A stretch of DNA of 37,956 bases, taken from Rhodocyclaceae bacterium (GTDB lineage: Bacteria; Pseudomonadota; Gammaproteobacteria; Burkholderiales; Rhodocyclaceae). The stretch covers positions 1-37,956 of the forward strand of contig JAUXOM010000073.1 in assembly GCA_030682175.1 (NCBI GenBank). The letters are read 5' to 3'. The first letter of the stretch is position 1, and every line of letters starts with the position of its first letter. A program made the translations under genes and the position numbers. Below are positions 19,501-27,791 of this stretch, one piece after another. A model generated the notes under the pieces. It was not told where the DNA came from, ran no database searches, and saw only the letters and a list, made by a program, of their open reading frames with translations.

Positions 19501-22075
19501 GCAGATCCGGCAAGACCTCATCGGCAGGCTCCGGCGCCAAAATTTCGGCGGGCGCGCCAAGCGGCTCGGTCATGCCGTCCGCAACTGCTTGCGCCACGAG
19601 GTCTGCGGCGGGATATTCGTCTGTCGCTTCCGCGGGCTCGGCCGGCACCGTAGCGGCCTCCTCTGTCGCCTCGGGCAAGGCCTCCAGCAGGCTGCGCAAG
19701 CGCTCGCACTCGGCGACCAGGGCCGTCGCGTCACGCCAGGCTCCGCCATCGGCTTCAAGCTGCGCCACCCAATCCTGGAACAGGGCACGGGCATCTTCAA
19801 GCATTGCCAGCAACGGCGGCGCGGCAGGTTTTTCCTCCTGCAGCCATCGGTTAAGTGTCTGCTCGACGGCCCAGGCGGTCTCGCCCAGGTCGGTCAGGCC
19901 AACCATGCGACCGCTGCCTTTGAGGGTATGGAAACTGCGGCGTACCGTCGTCAGGGTTTCACGGTCATGCGACTGCTTGGCCAGTTGCGGCAGGGCAGCG
20001 GCAATGGTCGCCAGCACCTCATGACCTTCCTCGAGGAAAATCGAAAGTATTTCAGCATCGATCTCGGCATTGCTCGACGCGGCCAGACGCACGGTTTCGG
20101 CAGACGGCGCCACGGGTGCGGGTAGCACTTTCTCGCCTTTGATCTCGAGCGTGGCCTCGATGGCCACCGCCGTCTGGTCGTTGTCGATCGCGGAGATCGC
20201 GAAACTCGCCTGGTCGGCAAGGCCATGGTCGGCAATCAGCTGGGCATCCTCGCGCAAGGTCTCCAGATTCTGCTTCAGCTCTTTGCGCAGCCCACCTTGC
20301 TCCGCATACGGCGTGGACTTCAACTGAGTAGCGAGGATCTGGGTCTGGGTCAGCGCCTTGTAGATCTCCTGTTCGAGGCTTGACCCGACCGCATCATCGG
20401 CGGGTGCCGTAACCGGGACGGGGTTGAGGATGGCATCGATATCGGCCGCACCGAACTGCAGCTTTTCAACAAAGAAACCGAGACCGGAGAGCATCGCGGC
20501 GACTTCCTCGAAGTCGGTCTGCTCCGGCATGTACATCTCGTCACGGAAGCTGGCAATCCGCGTCCCGCACTCACGCAGGACTTCAACGGCGCGATCCTGA
20601 CCCAGCACCGTGAGCGCACCGGTGATCTGATTCAGCGGCTTGGTCAGCTGGGCAAGCTCTTCACGCTGGACCGGATTGCGGAAGAAGGCATCGAGGGTCT
20701 GTTCGATGACGGCGAGGCTGACGAGAATTTCCTTCGCCACCTGGTGCATGAGCAAGCGTTCCTGCGCCTTGCGTGACATCTCGTCGAGTTGCGGCAGCTC
20801 CAGCGTCGACAGTTCCTCGCCTCGCAACAGCGCCGAAAGTCGTCCGGCAACGGTATCGACCTGGTGGGTAAACTCGTCACCAATTTCGGAGAAGTTTTCG
20901 AGCGCGGCTTCGAGCAGCAACAGGCCAGTGGCCACCTCGATCGCGTAGGCGTCATTGTGGCGCTCGGGAGCGGCATGGATGGCTTCTGCGGTTTCCCGCA
21001 GGGCGGCAGCCAGTCGGGCAATATCCGTCTGGCCGAGCTCGGCGACGCGCGCGGCAATCTGTGTCGCGCCGTCGTGAAACTGCGCGAGCGCCACCGTCGT
21101 GCCGGCGCAATAGCGGTTCCAGTGGTCCTTGGTGGTGGCCAGCAGGTCGCGGCTGGTACGCAGCAAGGGTTTGAGCGGCGTGATGTCCTGCGTCTCGCCC
21201 ACCCCGGGAATGAGTCCGCCCAGCTGATAAGCGGCGCGCACTGCTTCAAGGTGCTCCGCGCCGCGCGGAGCGCGCGCCACGTAATAGAGCACATCGCGCA
21301 TCAGTCGGTCGGGCACCTTGCTTGCCCCGCCGAGCATCTTGCGCAACTGGCCCTCGATCCGACCGCACAACTTATTGACGCTGCCGTCGGCGACAATCCC
21401 GCCCGTGGCGAGCGCATCGAAAAACGCCATGCTTGCCCACCAGAAACCACGGGGAGCCGCCTGGGTCTGGGTCATTTCGACGATCGCCACTGCATCGCGC
21501 ATCCTGGCCGGACCGCGCGGATCGTGCTTGAGCAACTTGAGCAGGCCACGCTGGAAATCGACGCACGCCGTCTTGATGCGGGCCTTCAGCGTTTCGGCGC
21601 CCAGCGGGACGGGCTCATGCACTCGCCGCGGCGGGCGCAGCGTCAGGTCCGGAAAGAACAGCTCGGTGGGCAGTGGTTCCGGCAGACCTCGCGCCTGGGC
21701 AAGCTCACGGTATACCGGCAACAAGCGCAGCGGCTGGTCCGGCCAGCCATCAACCAGATCGTCGAGGTAGTGGCGAATGGCATTGAGAGACTTGCGCCCG
21801 GCTTCAATGGCCTGTGGCGACGTCTCGACCGAACCGTCTTCGAAACCGGCCAGCAAGGCCTCAATGGCTTCGGCAAACTGGGTGACGCCCGCCAGGCCGA
21901 CGATCGTCAGGGCGCCGCGCGCCTGGCGCAGTTGATTGCGGGCCAGGGCAATCTGCTTGGCTTCCTGGCTACCCGCGAACTGGCCGAGAGCCTCGCTGGC
22001 GCGCTCGAACGCGAGATCAATCTCGCCCTTGACCCAGGTGAGCGGGCCGATATCCAGTTCTGTCGCCATGTTCAT
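16523..22075 (-). CDS. chpA: ChpA/PilL hybrid histidine kinase of the type IV pilus chemosensory system
   Basis: An 1850-residue cytoplasmic CheA-like kinase with a receiver. Seen in order: an N-terminal helical region; HPt motifs HTLKGSGRM (His716), a degenerate HTLAGISA (His916) and HTLKGSARM (His1130); acidic/alanine-rich linkers; a dimerisation and ATPase core with N-box EHLLRNAVAHGLE (near 1422) and DDGAGLDL; a CheW-like domain (about 1580-1710); and a receiver VMVVDDSLTVRK with phospho-acceptor Asp1771. Pseudomonas ChpA is longer (about 2470) with more HPt-like units, so this is a reduced version. In the family it phosphorylates PilG and PilH to control pilus extension and retraction. 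The linker near 1202-1217 is encoded by repeat A and the last roughly 11 residues by repeat B. MNMATELD has two candidate ATGs (22075, 22069) and no strong Shine-Dalgarno. Last gene of the cluster. Confidence 0.92.
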   Translation of the reverse strand: MNMATELDIGPLTWVKGEIDLAFERASEALGQFAGSQEAKQIALARNQLRQARGALTIVGLAGVTQFAEAIEALLAGFEDGSVETSPQAIEAGRKSLNAIRHYLDDLVDGWPDQPLRLLPVYRELAQARGLPEPLPTELFFPDLTLRPPRRVHEPVPLGAETLKARIKTACVDFQRGLLKLLKHDPRGPARMRDAVAIVEMTQTQAAPRGFWWASMAFFDALATGGIVADGSVNKLCGRIEGQLRKMLGGASKVPDRLMRDVLYYVARAPRGAEHLEAVRAAYQLGGLIPGVGETQDITPLKPLLRTSRDLLATTKDHWNRYCAGTTVALAQFHDGATQIAARVAELGQTDIARLAAALRETAEAIHAAPERHNDAYAIEVATGLLLLEAALENFSEIGDEFTHQVDTVAGRLSALLRGEELSTLELPQLDEMSRKAQERLLMHQVAKEILVSLAVIEQTLDAFFRNPVQREELAQLTKPLNQITGALTVLGQDRAVEVLRECGTRIASFRDEMYMPEQTDFEEVAAMLSGLGFFVEKLQFGAADIDAILNPVPVTAPADDAVGSSLEQEIYKALTQTQILATQLKSTPYAEQGGLRKELKQNLETLREDAQLIADHGLADQASFAISAIDNDQTAVAIEATLEIKGEKVLPAPVAPSAETVRLAASSNAEIDAEILSIFLEEGHEVLATIAAALPQLAKQSHDRETLTTVRRSFHTLKGSGRMVGLTDLGETAWAVEQTLNRWLQEEKPAAPPLLAMLEDARALFQDWVAQLEADGGAWRDATALVAECERLRSLLEALPEATEEAATVPAEPAEATDEYPAADLVAQAVADGMTEPLGAPAEILAPEPADEVLPDLLAEPPAEPLPETVMVGDLEISRTLHELYVAEAQGHLAGLQAGLENAGEVDRELLRLAHTLAGISATTGLQAVQGVAHALELAFGRLISAEVAPEEAQRMLMARAVGALAGMIGAIAELRLPAPEAGLAAELDSLMPPVAVPTEAAEPAAPEIPAAAPVTEAANAPAFAAVMTDAEPDDEPMSLDMTHLSAVAPVVTAPVAVTVAAVEEAPELPVDEDERRQSRLRDELDPQLLPFFLDESHDLMREIGDELRNWRERPADTGIANQLRRLLHTLKGSARMAGAMSIGEIVHGLETRIEVSSDITPGFLDEVEASYDRSAMLIDKLRRFGNVDAVEPLAATETTGDGVPAAGHSVAPAPTSAVLHQPAAAPAEEALARPSLRVRADLVDKLVNEAGEMAIARARIEDEMHTVKAALLELTENVIRLRSQLREIEIQAESQMQSQLAEVQVREGNFDPLEFDRFTRFQELTRMMAESVNDVSTVQHNLLRNLDHADAALVAQSRLNRDLSQALMSVRMVPFASVADRLYRIVRQTAKELDKRVNLDIRGGQTELDRSVLEAMTGPVEHLLRNAVAHGLEERATREAAAKPEIGQIQLTLAQAGNEVLIEMSDDGAGLDLERIRTRAIEHGLLGADEQADDARIMGMIFQPGFSTVTEVTEVSGRGIGMDVVKNETANLGGRIEVESERGQGARFRIYLPLTLAVAQAVLIRSGNHVYAIPSAMVEQVSELKPEVIANIRAANGTDWMGNHYTWHYIGRLLGDPHAQPIPARRHWLMLIKGLGAHSQRIALEVDALRGNREVVVKNIGPQLARVIGIAGATVLGEGSVALIINPIALASREAAPLALSQTMIRRIGDEMVAVPTTPTVMVVDDSLTVRKITGRLLAREGYQVITAKDGVDALEQLTDIVPDVMLVDIEMPRMDGFDLTRNVRNDKRTRDVPIIMITSRIADKHRNYAMEIGVNHYLGKPYDEDELLALIAREINARPSQPPLAGR
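18424..18472 (+). repeat. Dispersed repeat A, copy 6, inside chpA
   Basis: AAGTCGGCGCTGGTGCGACA, then GAGTGCCCCGCAGCGGGTAC and GCCGTCACC. It aligns along its length with the intergenic copy at 16236-16283. On the coding strand it is read without a stop, in the linker between the last HPt domain and the kinase core. Confidence 0.8.
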
Positions 22076-22106
22076 GGATTAATGACCAGAGGATTGCCGC
22101 GCGGGA

Positions 22107-24161
22107 TCAGACCTTGAAGCCCGCCACCGAACGCTTGAATTCAGCCGAGAGGTTGGCCAATTCGCCAATCGACACGGCCGTGCGCTTGGTACCTTCCGTG
22201 GTCTGGTCGGTAATCTGACGGATGTCCTCCATGGCCGAGGCCACGCCGGTAGCCACGCTGGCCTGATGCTGCGTGTCCGTCGAGATCTTGCCAATCAGTT
22301 CGGCCAGCGTCTGCGACACGTTGGAGATTTCCCCCAGCGCCTGGCCGGCGGCGTCGGACAGCTTGGCCCCCTCGACCACGCCCTGCGTCGAATATTCCAT
22401 GGCCGAAACGGCATCGTGGGTATCCGCCTGAATGGTCTTGACGATCGCCGCAATCTGCTTGGTCGCCTCGCCGGAACGTTCGGCCAGTCGCTGCACCTCT
22501 TCCGCCACCACCGTGAAGCCGCGCCCCGCCTCGCCGGCCGAGGCCGCCTGAATGGCGGCGTTAAGCGCCAGCACGTTGGTCTGTTCGGTAATGTCCGAGA
22601 TCAACTCCACGATCTCGCCGATCTCCTGTGAGGATTCGCCGAGCCGCTTGATCCGCTTCGAAGTTTCCTGAATCTGGCCGCGGATTTCGTTCATGCCCTT
22701 GATCGAGTTTTCCACCGCGCTGGCGCCCTTCTGGGCGGCCTGGAGTGACTGACCGGCAACCTTTGCCGACTCGAGCGCGTTGCCGGAAACCGCAGTCATC
22801 GAATCGGCCATTTCCAGCACTTGCGCACTGGTCTGCTGGATTTCGCGTGACTGGCGTTCCGAGGCCGCGAGCAACTGTTTCGAGGTTTCCTGCGTGGAAT
22901 CCGAGGCTGCGGTTACCTGGTCGGCAGATTCGTTAATCTGCTTCACCAGCACCGCCATTTCTTCAATGGCGTAGTTCACCGAGTCGGCGATGGCGCCCGT
23001 GATGTCTTCGGTCACCGTGGTGCGTACCGTGAGGTCACCGTCGGCGAGGTCACCCATCTCGTTCATCAGCCGCAGAATGGCCTGCTGGTTCGCGTCCTTG
23101 ACCGCTTCGGCCTCGCGTCGCTGCCGCTCGGCTTCCAGCCGGCGGGATTGAATGTCGTCGTTATAAATCTTGAGCATCAGCAGTGCCAGCAGCAACGCCA
23201 GGGAACCCGCCGCAACGACCAATATGGTGGTGGCGGCAGCCTCGGCCCCGCGTGCGCCAAGGGCCTGGAACAGCTCCTCGGTCTCGTCGGCCAGCTGCTC
23301 GGCCAGCGGCTGCAGCCTGGTGGCGCCGGCCTTGGCTTCGTCGATCGCCAGAATGTTGAGTTCAAACTCTTCGCCGACCGCGGCAAGATCGGCAAACGCC
23401 TTCTTCAGCGCCTCGCGATCCTTTTCATCGACGGCTTGAATGGCGTTATCCGCGCGCTCGGCAATGAACCGCAAGTTGCCCCTCATCACGTCGAAAGATT
23501 CAAGGTGCTGTGGCGGCGGCAAAAACATGACGGCGCGGGTACGGCGCGAGGCGCCGCCGGCATTCCTGGCGAGTTCCTGAAAGGCGGGATTGTCCTGGGT
23601 GAGAGCGACGATCACCGCGACGGCGGCGACGGCTTTTTTGCCGCTGGCATCGAGCGCCCGCAGGGATTCTTCCTTGGCCAACACCGTGCTCAGTTCCTTG
23701 TCAAGACCCTTCCAGATTTCGGTGACTCGATCGACCGCGGGACGCAGTTCGGCATCGACGGGGACCGCATTGAACCCGATGTCGCTGCCGCCGGCGACCA
23801 GCAGGCCGAGCAATTTGTCGAAGCGTCCACGGCCTTGCTTGATCTCGATGAAGTCGTTGGCCGAAGCCTGCGTCGACACGCGCACCGCGCCTTTGCCGAT
23901 CACATTGGAGAACACGCGCATTTCCGCCACGATGGCCCGGTGCGCGTCACGCTGTTCAGTAGTACGAATTTGTTGCCACAGCACAAACACCATCAACACC
24001 AGAAAAACAAAGGAGAGAACACCCAGTATCTGTATCTGCACGTTTGCCGGCTTGCTGCCGATTAACGGCAGCTTGATTTGCTTGCGCGACTCATCCTTGG
24101 CCCGCGCCCCTGTGACAGCATCCTTTTTGCCGCGTCCAAATGTTGGCAACTTAAAATCCAT
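22107..24161 (-). CDS. pilJ: PilJ, methyl-accepting chemotaxis protein for twitching motility
   Basis: A 684-residue membrane receptor. An N-terminal basic segment precedes transmembrane helix 1 (about residues 42-64, [18 protein letters not shown]). A periplasmic four-helix sensor follows (about 65-300), then transmembrane helix 2 (about 305-326), a HAMP domain near 365-410 and a long signalling coiled coil. The conserved hairpin tip is [17 protein letters not shown] with [18 protein letters not shown]. The length matches PilJ, which senses surface or pilin signals and drives the ChpA kinase. It is 31 bases before chpA and 143 bases after pilI. No CheR-docking pentapeptide is seen at the C-terminus (KRSVAGFKV). 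Confidence 0.94.
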   Translation of the reverse strand: MDFKLPTFGRGKKDAVTGARAKDESRKQIKLPLIGSKPANVQIQILGVLSFVFLVLMVFVLWQQIRTTEQRDAHRAIVAEMRVFSNVIGKGAVRVSTQASANDFIEIKQGRGRFDKLLGLLVAGGSDIGFNAVPVDAELRPAVDRVTEIWKGLDKELSTVLAKEESLRALDASGKKAVAAVAVIVALTQDNPAFQELARNAGGASRRTRAVMFLPPPQHLESFDVMRGNLRFIAERADNAIQAVDEKDREALKKAFADLAAVGEEFELNILAIDEAKAGATRLQPLAEQLADETEELFQALGARGAEAAATTILVVAAGSLALLLALLMLKIYNDDIQSRRLEAERQRREAEAVKDANQQAILRLMNEMGDLADGDLTVRTTVTEDITGAIADSVNYAIEEMAVLVKQINESADQVTAASDSTQETSKQLLAASERQSREIQQTSAQVLEMADSMTAVSGNALESAKVAGQSLQAAQKGASAVENSIKGMNEIRGQIQETSKRIKRLGESSQEIGEIVELISDITEQTNVLALNAAIQAASAGEAGRGFTVVAEEVQRLAERSGEATKQIAAIVKTIQADTHDAVSAMEYSTQGVVEGAKLSDAAGQALGEISNVSQTLAELIGKISTDTQHQASVATGVASAMEDIRQITDQTTEGTKRTAVSIGELANLSAEFKRSVAGFKV

Positions 24162-24304
24162 GACAAGTCTCCCGATGGGCAGCAGGACAGCCGTTGGCTG
24201 GTCCCGCGAAGCAGGATGCGGCTACGCCGCACAAAGTGAGCGTGGAGGTCATATATTTTTCCTGTGGTTCATGTTGGGCATCATCAGTGGCCTTGTGCAC
24301 AATC
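24162..24304. other. Gap between pilI and pilJ
   Basis: 143 bases without a gene, longer than the other gaps in the cluster except pilG-pilH. A small GCGGCTACGCCGC palindrome lies near 24229-24241. It could hold an internal promoter or processing site for pilJ, but none can be defined. Confidence 0.35.
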
Positions 24305-24817
24305 TCAGCTGGCCACGCCGAGAAATTCCTGATCTTCAAGTAGCGGTCTGAGGCGCAGCCGGATCCAGGACTGGCCGCCGCCATCGACATAGCGGGTGCT
24401 GACCCAGGCCGGCGCATTTTCCTCGGCGGTCTCTTCCTGCATCCCCGCCAGGCTCTTCAGGCCAAGGGTGCGGTTGACCAGCAAGGCACTGTTGATGCCG
24501 TAGCGGGCGCCGACCAGCAGCAGTCGCGCCGCGCTGTTGCGTGGAGTTGCTTCGCCACCCCGAAAAGCCGCGAAGTCGACCACGCTGTACAACTCCCCCC
24601 GCACATTGGCGACACCGGCAAACCAGGGTTTGGTCAGCGGCACGGTAGTCAGCGGCGGCAAGGGCACAACCTCTCCGGAGTCCGACAATTCAAGCAGATA
24701 GTGATCCTTGCCGGCGACCATGCCGAGCAATGCCTGAACCGCCTGGCCACTCCGGGCACGGCTGAGGCGCTCTGACAGACCGGCCTGGAATTCCCGCAGG
24801 CTGACACGTTTCGCCAT
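24305..24817 (-). CDS. pilI: PilI, CheW-like coupling protein
   Basis: A 170-residue soluble protein with one CheW domain. Typical stretches are HYLLELSDSGEVVPLPPLTTVPLTKPWFAGVANVRGELYSVVDFAAF, where the central VANVRGE(L)YSVVD is the CheW core. It bridges the PilJ receptor and the ChpA kinase. The gene is 23 bases after pilH on the same strand. The N-terminus MAKRVSLREFQAGLSERL is normal for PilI. Confidence 0.92.
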   Translation of the reverse strand: MAKRVSLREFQAGLSERLSRARSGQAVQALLGMVAGKDHYLLELSDSGEVVPLPPLTTVPLTKPWFAGVANVRGELYSVVDFAAFRGGEATPRNSAARLLLVGARYGINSALLVNRTLGLKSLAGMQEETAEENAPAWVSTRYVDGGGQSWIRLRLRPLLEDQEFLGVAS

Positions 24818-24840
24818 GATGGCTGGATCTGCTCTAGTGG

Positions 24841-25206
24841 TTAACCAAACGCCGCAATCTTGTCCAGCAGCGCCGCCTGGTCAATCGGCTTGACCATGTA
24901 GTCATGCGCGCCCTGGCGCAGCCCCCAGATCTTGTCGGTTTCCTGATCCTTGGTGGTACACACGATGACCGGAATGTGCTTCGTTGCCGGATCGCGCGAG
25001 ATGGAGCGCGTAGCCTGGAAACCGTTCATGCCGGGCATGACGATGTCCATGAGGATGAGGTCGGGCAACTGTTCCTTGGCTACGGTAACGGCTTGCTCGC
25101 CGGTCTCGGCGGTAATGATGTGAAAGCCGTTTTTGGTCAACAATTCGGTCAGGACATGGCGTTCGGTTGGCGAGTCGTCGACGATGAGAATTTTCTTGAT
25201 GGGCAT
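24841..25206 (-). CDS. pilH: PilH, CheY-like response regulator
   Basis: A 121-residue stand-alone receiver domain with no output domain. Seen: the acidic pocket ILIVDDSPTERHVL, phospho-acceptor Asp in LILMDIVMPGMNGFQATR (about residue 52), Thr in VIVCTTKD and the conserved Lys in MVKPID. The start at 25206 (MPIKKILIVDD) has AAGGAGA about 8 bases upstream; the longer frame to 25263 is not needed. In the Pil-Chp system PilH opposes PilG and promotes pilus retraction. It follows pilG by 98 bases. Confidence 0.93.
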   Translation of the reverse strand: MPIKKILIVDDSPTERHVLTELLTKNGFHIITAETGEQAVTVAKEQLPDLILMDIVMPGMNGFQATRSISRDPATKHIPVIVCTTKDQETDKIWGLRQGAHDYMVKPIDQAALLDKIAAFG

Positions 25207-25304
25207 GAGATCTCCTTGAACAATTATTTTTCCCGCCGGGTTGTTCCCGGGAGAATGTCGCACCCGGCACGGGCAGCGTGAAAAGTGAATGGGGGTGCCA
25301 TATG

Positions 25305-25703
25305 TTATACGGCGGCACCCAGAGCGTGGGCGGCTACCGTCTTGATAAGGCTTTCTTTGGTAAAGGGCTTGGTCAGGTATTCGTCGGAACCGACCATGCG
25401 ACCGCGCGCGCGGTCGAACAGGCCGTCCTTGGACGACAACATGATTACCGGCGTACTGGCGAAACGGGGGTTTTTCTTGATCAGGGCACAGGTCTGATAG
25501 CCATCGAGGCGCGGCATCAGGATGTCGCAGAAGATCACGGCGGGGTGGTGGTCGGCAATCTTGGCGAGCGCATCAAAGCCGTCCTCGGCCACAATGACCT
25601 GACAGCCAGCCTGCACCAGAAAAATTTCGGCACTTTTCCGAATGGTGTTCGAATCGTCGATCACCATTACCTTGACACCCTTGAGTTCACCCAAAACAGA
25701 CAA
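25305..25703 (-). CDS. pilG: PilG, CheY-like response regulator
   Basis: A 132-residue receiver protein, first gene of the pilGHIJ-chpA cluster. Seen: VMVIDDSNTIRKSAEIFL, phospho-acceptor Asp in AVIFCDILMPRLDGYQTC, Ser-Ser in VIMLSSKDG and Lys in YLTKPFTKESL. In the family PilG receives phosphate from ChpA and promotes pilus extension. The start codon appears to be TTG at 25703 (TTG TCT GTT TTG), preceded by a good AAGGGGAAG; no in-frame ATG gives a complete first strand. If so, the use of TTG may lower its translation. Confidence 0.92.
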   Translation of the reverse strand: MSVLGELKGVKVMVIDDSNTIRKSAEIFLVQAGCQVIVAEDGFDALAKIADHHPAVIFCDILMPRLDGYQTCALIKKNPRFASTPVIMLSSKDGLFDRARGRMVGSDEYLTKPFTKESLIKTVAAHALGAAV

Positions 25704-25812
25704 CGGCCACTTCCCCTTTGCGTTTTCTGCCCAACCGGCTCCACCAAGTAACGGACCCGTGACGAATATACTTTAATTGCTTGCCGTAACTACCGGAATT
25801 TCATGCACACAG

Positions 25813-25818
25813 ATTATA
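25813..25818 (-). promoter_or_regulatory. Candidate -10 box for the pil-chp operon
   Basis: A perfect TATAAT on the minus strand, 110 bases upstream of pilG, in an AT-rich setting (AAGTTATAATCTG). The -35 position is poor (CAGTGG or nearby), so an activator may be needed if it is used. Confidence 0.3.
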
Positions 25819-25993
25819 ACTTGTATCATTAAAACCACTGATGAAAGCATAGTTTTCGCAGGATACATTCCTCAAGAAGTCGGTCAATAACCCGAAAGAG
25901 TGCTGACACGACTTCCTGCCGGCCGGGATTCCGGCAAGGTTTCTGCGCACCGTTCCGCTTACCCGCCGCCGCCTCATGGACAGCGCGCTCAGG

Positions 25994-26022
25994 TTTCGGC
26001 CTCACAGGGCATAAGCTAGAAT
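25994..26022 (+). promoter_or_regulatory. Candidate promoter of thiD-thiE
   Basis: TAGAAT at 26017-26022 with a 17-base spacer to a weak TTTCGG at 25994-25999. It ends 39 bases before the thiD ATG, a suitable distance for a short leader. Confidence 0.3.
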
Positions 26023-26061
26023 CAGTCTATCTTTTGCTTCCATCCAGCCGCGCGCCTGCCG

Positions 26062-26949
26062 ATGCCGACCACAGTCCAGGAATCATTGACACCCCCCCCA
26101 GTGCCTATCGTACTGAGCTTCGCCGCCGCCGACCCCACCTGCGGCGCCGGCTTGCAGGCCGACTTGCTGACGCTGGCCGCCCTCGGCTGCCATCCCCTGA
26201 CCGTGGTGACCGCCTTGACGGTTCAGGACACCGCAGGGGTCGAAGACGTGCTGCCGATATCCGGCGGCTGGGTTGCCGACCAGGCGCGGGCCTTGCTGGA
26301 GGACATGCCGGTGGCCGCCTTCAAGCTGGGCATGCTTGGCAGCGTCGAAACCATCGCCGCCATCGCCGAAGTGCTTTCCGATTATCCCGACACCCCGGTG
26401 GTATTCGACCCGGTGCTCGCCTCGGGACGTGGCGACGCCTTTGCCGACGAAGACATCGTCACCGCCATGATCGAGTTGCTGCTGCCGCACACCGACATCC
26501 TCACCCCCAACAGCCTCGAAGCACGCCGCCTCGCCCAGGAACTGGTCTCCCCCACCCGCAAATCGCCCAGCCTCGCCGAATGCGCACGCCTTCTGATCGG
26601 TGCCGGTTGCGAGCATGTGCTGATCACCGGCACCCACGAACCCGGCGCGGGCGTGGTCAATACCCTATATGGCTCGCATGGCCCCCTGCGCGACGATAGC
26701 TGGCCACGCCTGCCCGGCAGCTATCACGGATCCGGCTGCACGCTGGCCGCGGCGATTGCCGCCGAATTGGCCCTCGGGCGGGACATGCCCGCTGCCGTAC
26801 AGGCTGCGCAGCATTACACCTGGCACGCCTTGGTCGCGGGTTTCCGGCCGGGCATGGGACAACACATTCCGAATCGATTGTGGCAATCCGGATCGTCAAG
26901 CAGGCAAACCGAATCATCGCGGGAGAAAACCCATGAGCTCGTCGCCTGA
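26062..26949 (+). CDS. thiD: Hydroxymethylpyrimidine/phosphomethylpyrimidine kinase ThiD
   Basis: A 295-residue ribokinase-fold enzyme that phosphorylates HMP to HMP-PP for thiamine synthesis. Seen: SFAAADPTCGAGLQADL near the N-terminus, ALTVQDT, VVFDPVLASGRGDAF, ILTPNSLEARRL and the anion-hole motif GSYHGSGCTLAAAIAAEL. Length is slightly above the usual 260-270 because of a short N-terminal extension and a polar tail (SSSRQTESSREK). The last 17 bases overlap thiE, so the two are translated together; the order thiD-thiE fits one operon. Confidence 0.94.
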   Translation: MPTTVQESLTPPPVPIVLSFAAADPTCGAGLQADLLTLAALGCHPLTVVTALTVQDTAGVEDVLPISGGWVADQARALLEDMPVAAFKLGMLGSVETIAAIAEVLSDYPDTPVVFDPVLASGRGDAFADEDIVTAMIELLLPHTDILTPNSLEARRLAQELVSPTRKSPSLAECARLLIGAGCEHVLITGTHEPGAGVVNTLYGSHGPLRDDSWPRLPGSYHGSGCTLAAAIAAELALGRDMPAAVQAAQHYTWHALVAGFRPGMGQHIPNRLWQSGSSSRQTESSREKTHELVA

Positions 26950-27580
26950 ACCCGCGCCATCCCTGCACGGACTGTATGCCCTGACGCCGGATGACAATCT
27001 GACGCCGCGCCTCGCTGCGCTGGTCGACAGCGCCCTGCAGGGCGGCGTGAAATGGCTGCAGTACCGCAACAAGACCGCCACGGCCGCCTTGCGGCGCACC
27101 CAGGCCATCGAGTTGCTGCGGATTTGCCGCGCCCATGGCGCGAAGTTGATCATCAACGACGATGTCTGGCTGGCGGTCGAAATCGGTGCCGATGGCGCTC
27201 ATCTTGGCAAGAGCGATATTCCGGGTGGCGGGCTGGCCACGGCGCGCGATGCGCTGGGCGCCAAACGCATTCTCGGCGTTTCCTGCTATGACGACCTCGC
27301 CCGAGGCGAGGTGGCGGTAGACGCAGGGGCCGACTACATCGCCGTCGGCAGCGTGTTCGCCTCCGCCAGCAAGCCGGCGGCGACGCGCGCCTCGCTCGCC
27401 ACGCTGGCCGAGGCGAAGCAGCGTTTCAAGGTGCCGTTGGTCGCCATCGGCGGCATTACTGCCAAAAACGCGCCGCAGGTATTGGCCGCCGGCGCCGACA
27501 TGGTGGCCGTGCTCTCCGATCTGTTCAACGCCATGGACATCAAGAGCCAGGCCGAAAAATTTCGTAAATTGTTCAAATAA
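26933..27580 (+). CDS. thiE: Thiamine-phosphate synthase ThiE
   Basis: A 215-residue TIM-barrel enzyme that joins HMP-PP and thiazole phosphate to thiamine phosphate. Seen: YALTPD at the N-terminus, KWLQYRNK (substrate-binding Arg/Lys), [19 protein letters not shown], the phosphate loop [16 protein letters not shown] and VPLVAIGGI. The ATG at 26933 is inside the end of thiD in another frame and has GGGAG seven bases upstream; the longer open frame before it is a shadow of thiD. Normal length. Confidence 0.94.
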   Translation: MSSSPEPAPSLHGLYALTPDDNLTPRLAALVDSALQGGVKWLQYRNKTATAALRRTQAIELLRICRAHGAKLIINDDVWLAVEIGADGAHLGKSDIPGGGLATARDALGAKRILGVSCYDDLARGEVAVDAGADYIAVGSVFASASKPAATRASLATLAEAKQRFKVPLVAIGGITAKNAPQVLAAGADMVAVLSDLFNAMDIKSQAEKFRKLFK

Positions 27581-27624
27581 CCATAAGCCAGGGTGGGCGC
27601 AGCGACAAGGCGGCACCGCACAGG

Positions 27625-27650
27625 AAAGTCGGCGCTGGCAGGACGGCGCT
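27625..27650 (+). repeat. Dispersed repeat A, copy 7
   Basis: AAAGTCGGCGCTGGCAGGAC continuing GGCGCT; intergenic, 45 bases after the thiE stop. Confidence 0.85.
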
Positions 27651-27717
27651 GCACTGACTGCTCTTTCGCCGTGTCGCCGTGTTCCCTGCGGTGAAAAATT
27701 CCAAGGATATCGGGATG

Positions 27718-27780
27718 TCCCCCACGCTCATTTTATTCGCTGCCCCCACAGGGGGCGCCGTCTCCTTCGGGGCGGCCCTT
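27718..27780 (+). repeat. Repeat D, copy 1, in the hemL leader
   Basis: TCCCCCACGCTCATTTTATT then CGCTGCCCCCACAGGGGGCG and a GGGGCGGCCC end. It has the same order of blocks as 31514-31588 (CCCCCCACGCTCGCAAAATC, CGCTGCCCCCCGGGGGGCGC, GGGACGGCCC), with a GCCCCC/GGGGGC hairpin. It ends 11 bases before the hemL ATG. Confidence 0.65.
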
Positions 27781-27791
27781 CAGGAGAAGCT

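Larger units (their letters stand above)
25704..26061. promoter_or_regulatory. Divergent pilG/thiD intergenic region
   Basis: 358 bases without a gene. The pilG-proximal half is AT-rich and likely promoter-bearing. A hairpin TGCCGG/CCGGCA sits at 25917-25936. No TPP riboswitch core (CTGAGA with ACCTGATCTGGATAAT-type bases) is seen before thiD. Apart from the promoter candidates listed separately I see nothing else. Confidence 0.5.
27581..27791. other. thiE-hemL gap made of repeats A and D
   Basis: 211 bases without a gene. It contains repeat A (27625-27650), a short segment like repeat C (GTGTCGCCGTGTTCCCTGCG, 27671-27690) and repeat D (27718-27780). The hemL Shine-Dalgarno (CAGGAGAAGCT) follows directly. 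Confidence 0.6.

Noticed and set aside
25305-25703. An ATG start for pilG
   Set aside because: The first internal ATG removes the first strand of the receiver domain; the TTG at 25703 with its good Shine-Dalgarno keeps it.
25704-26061. Possible TPP riboswitch before thiD
   Set aside because: The conserved CTGAGA and ACCTGATCTGGATAAT-type segments are absent.
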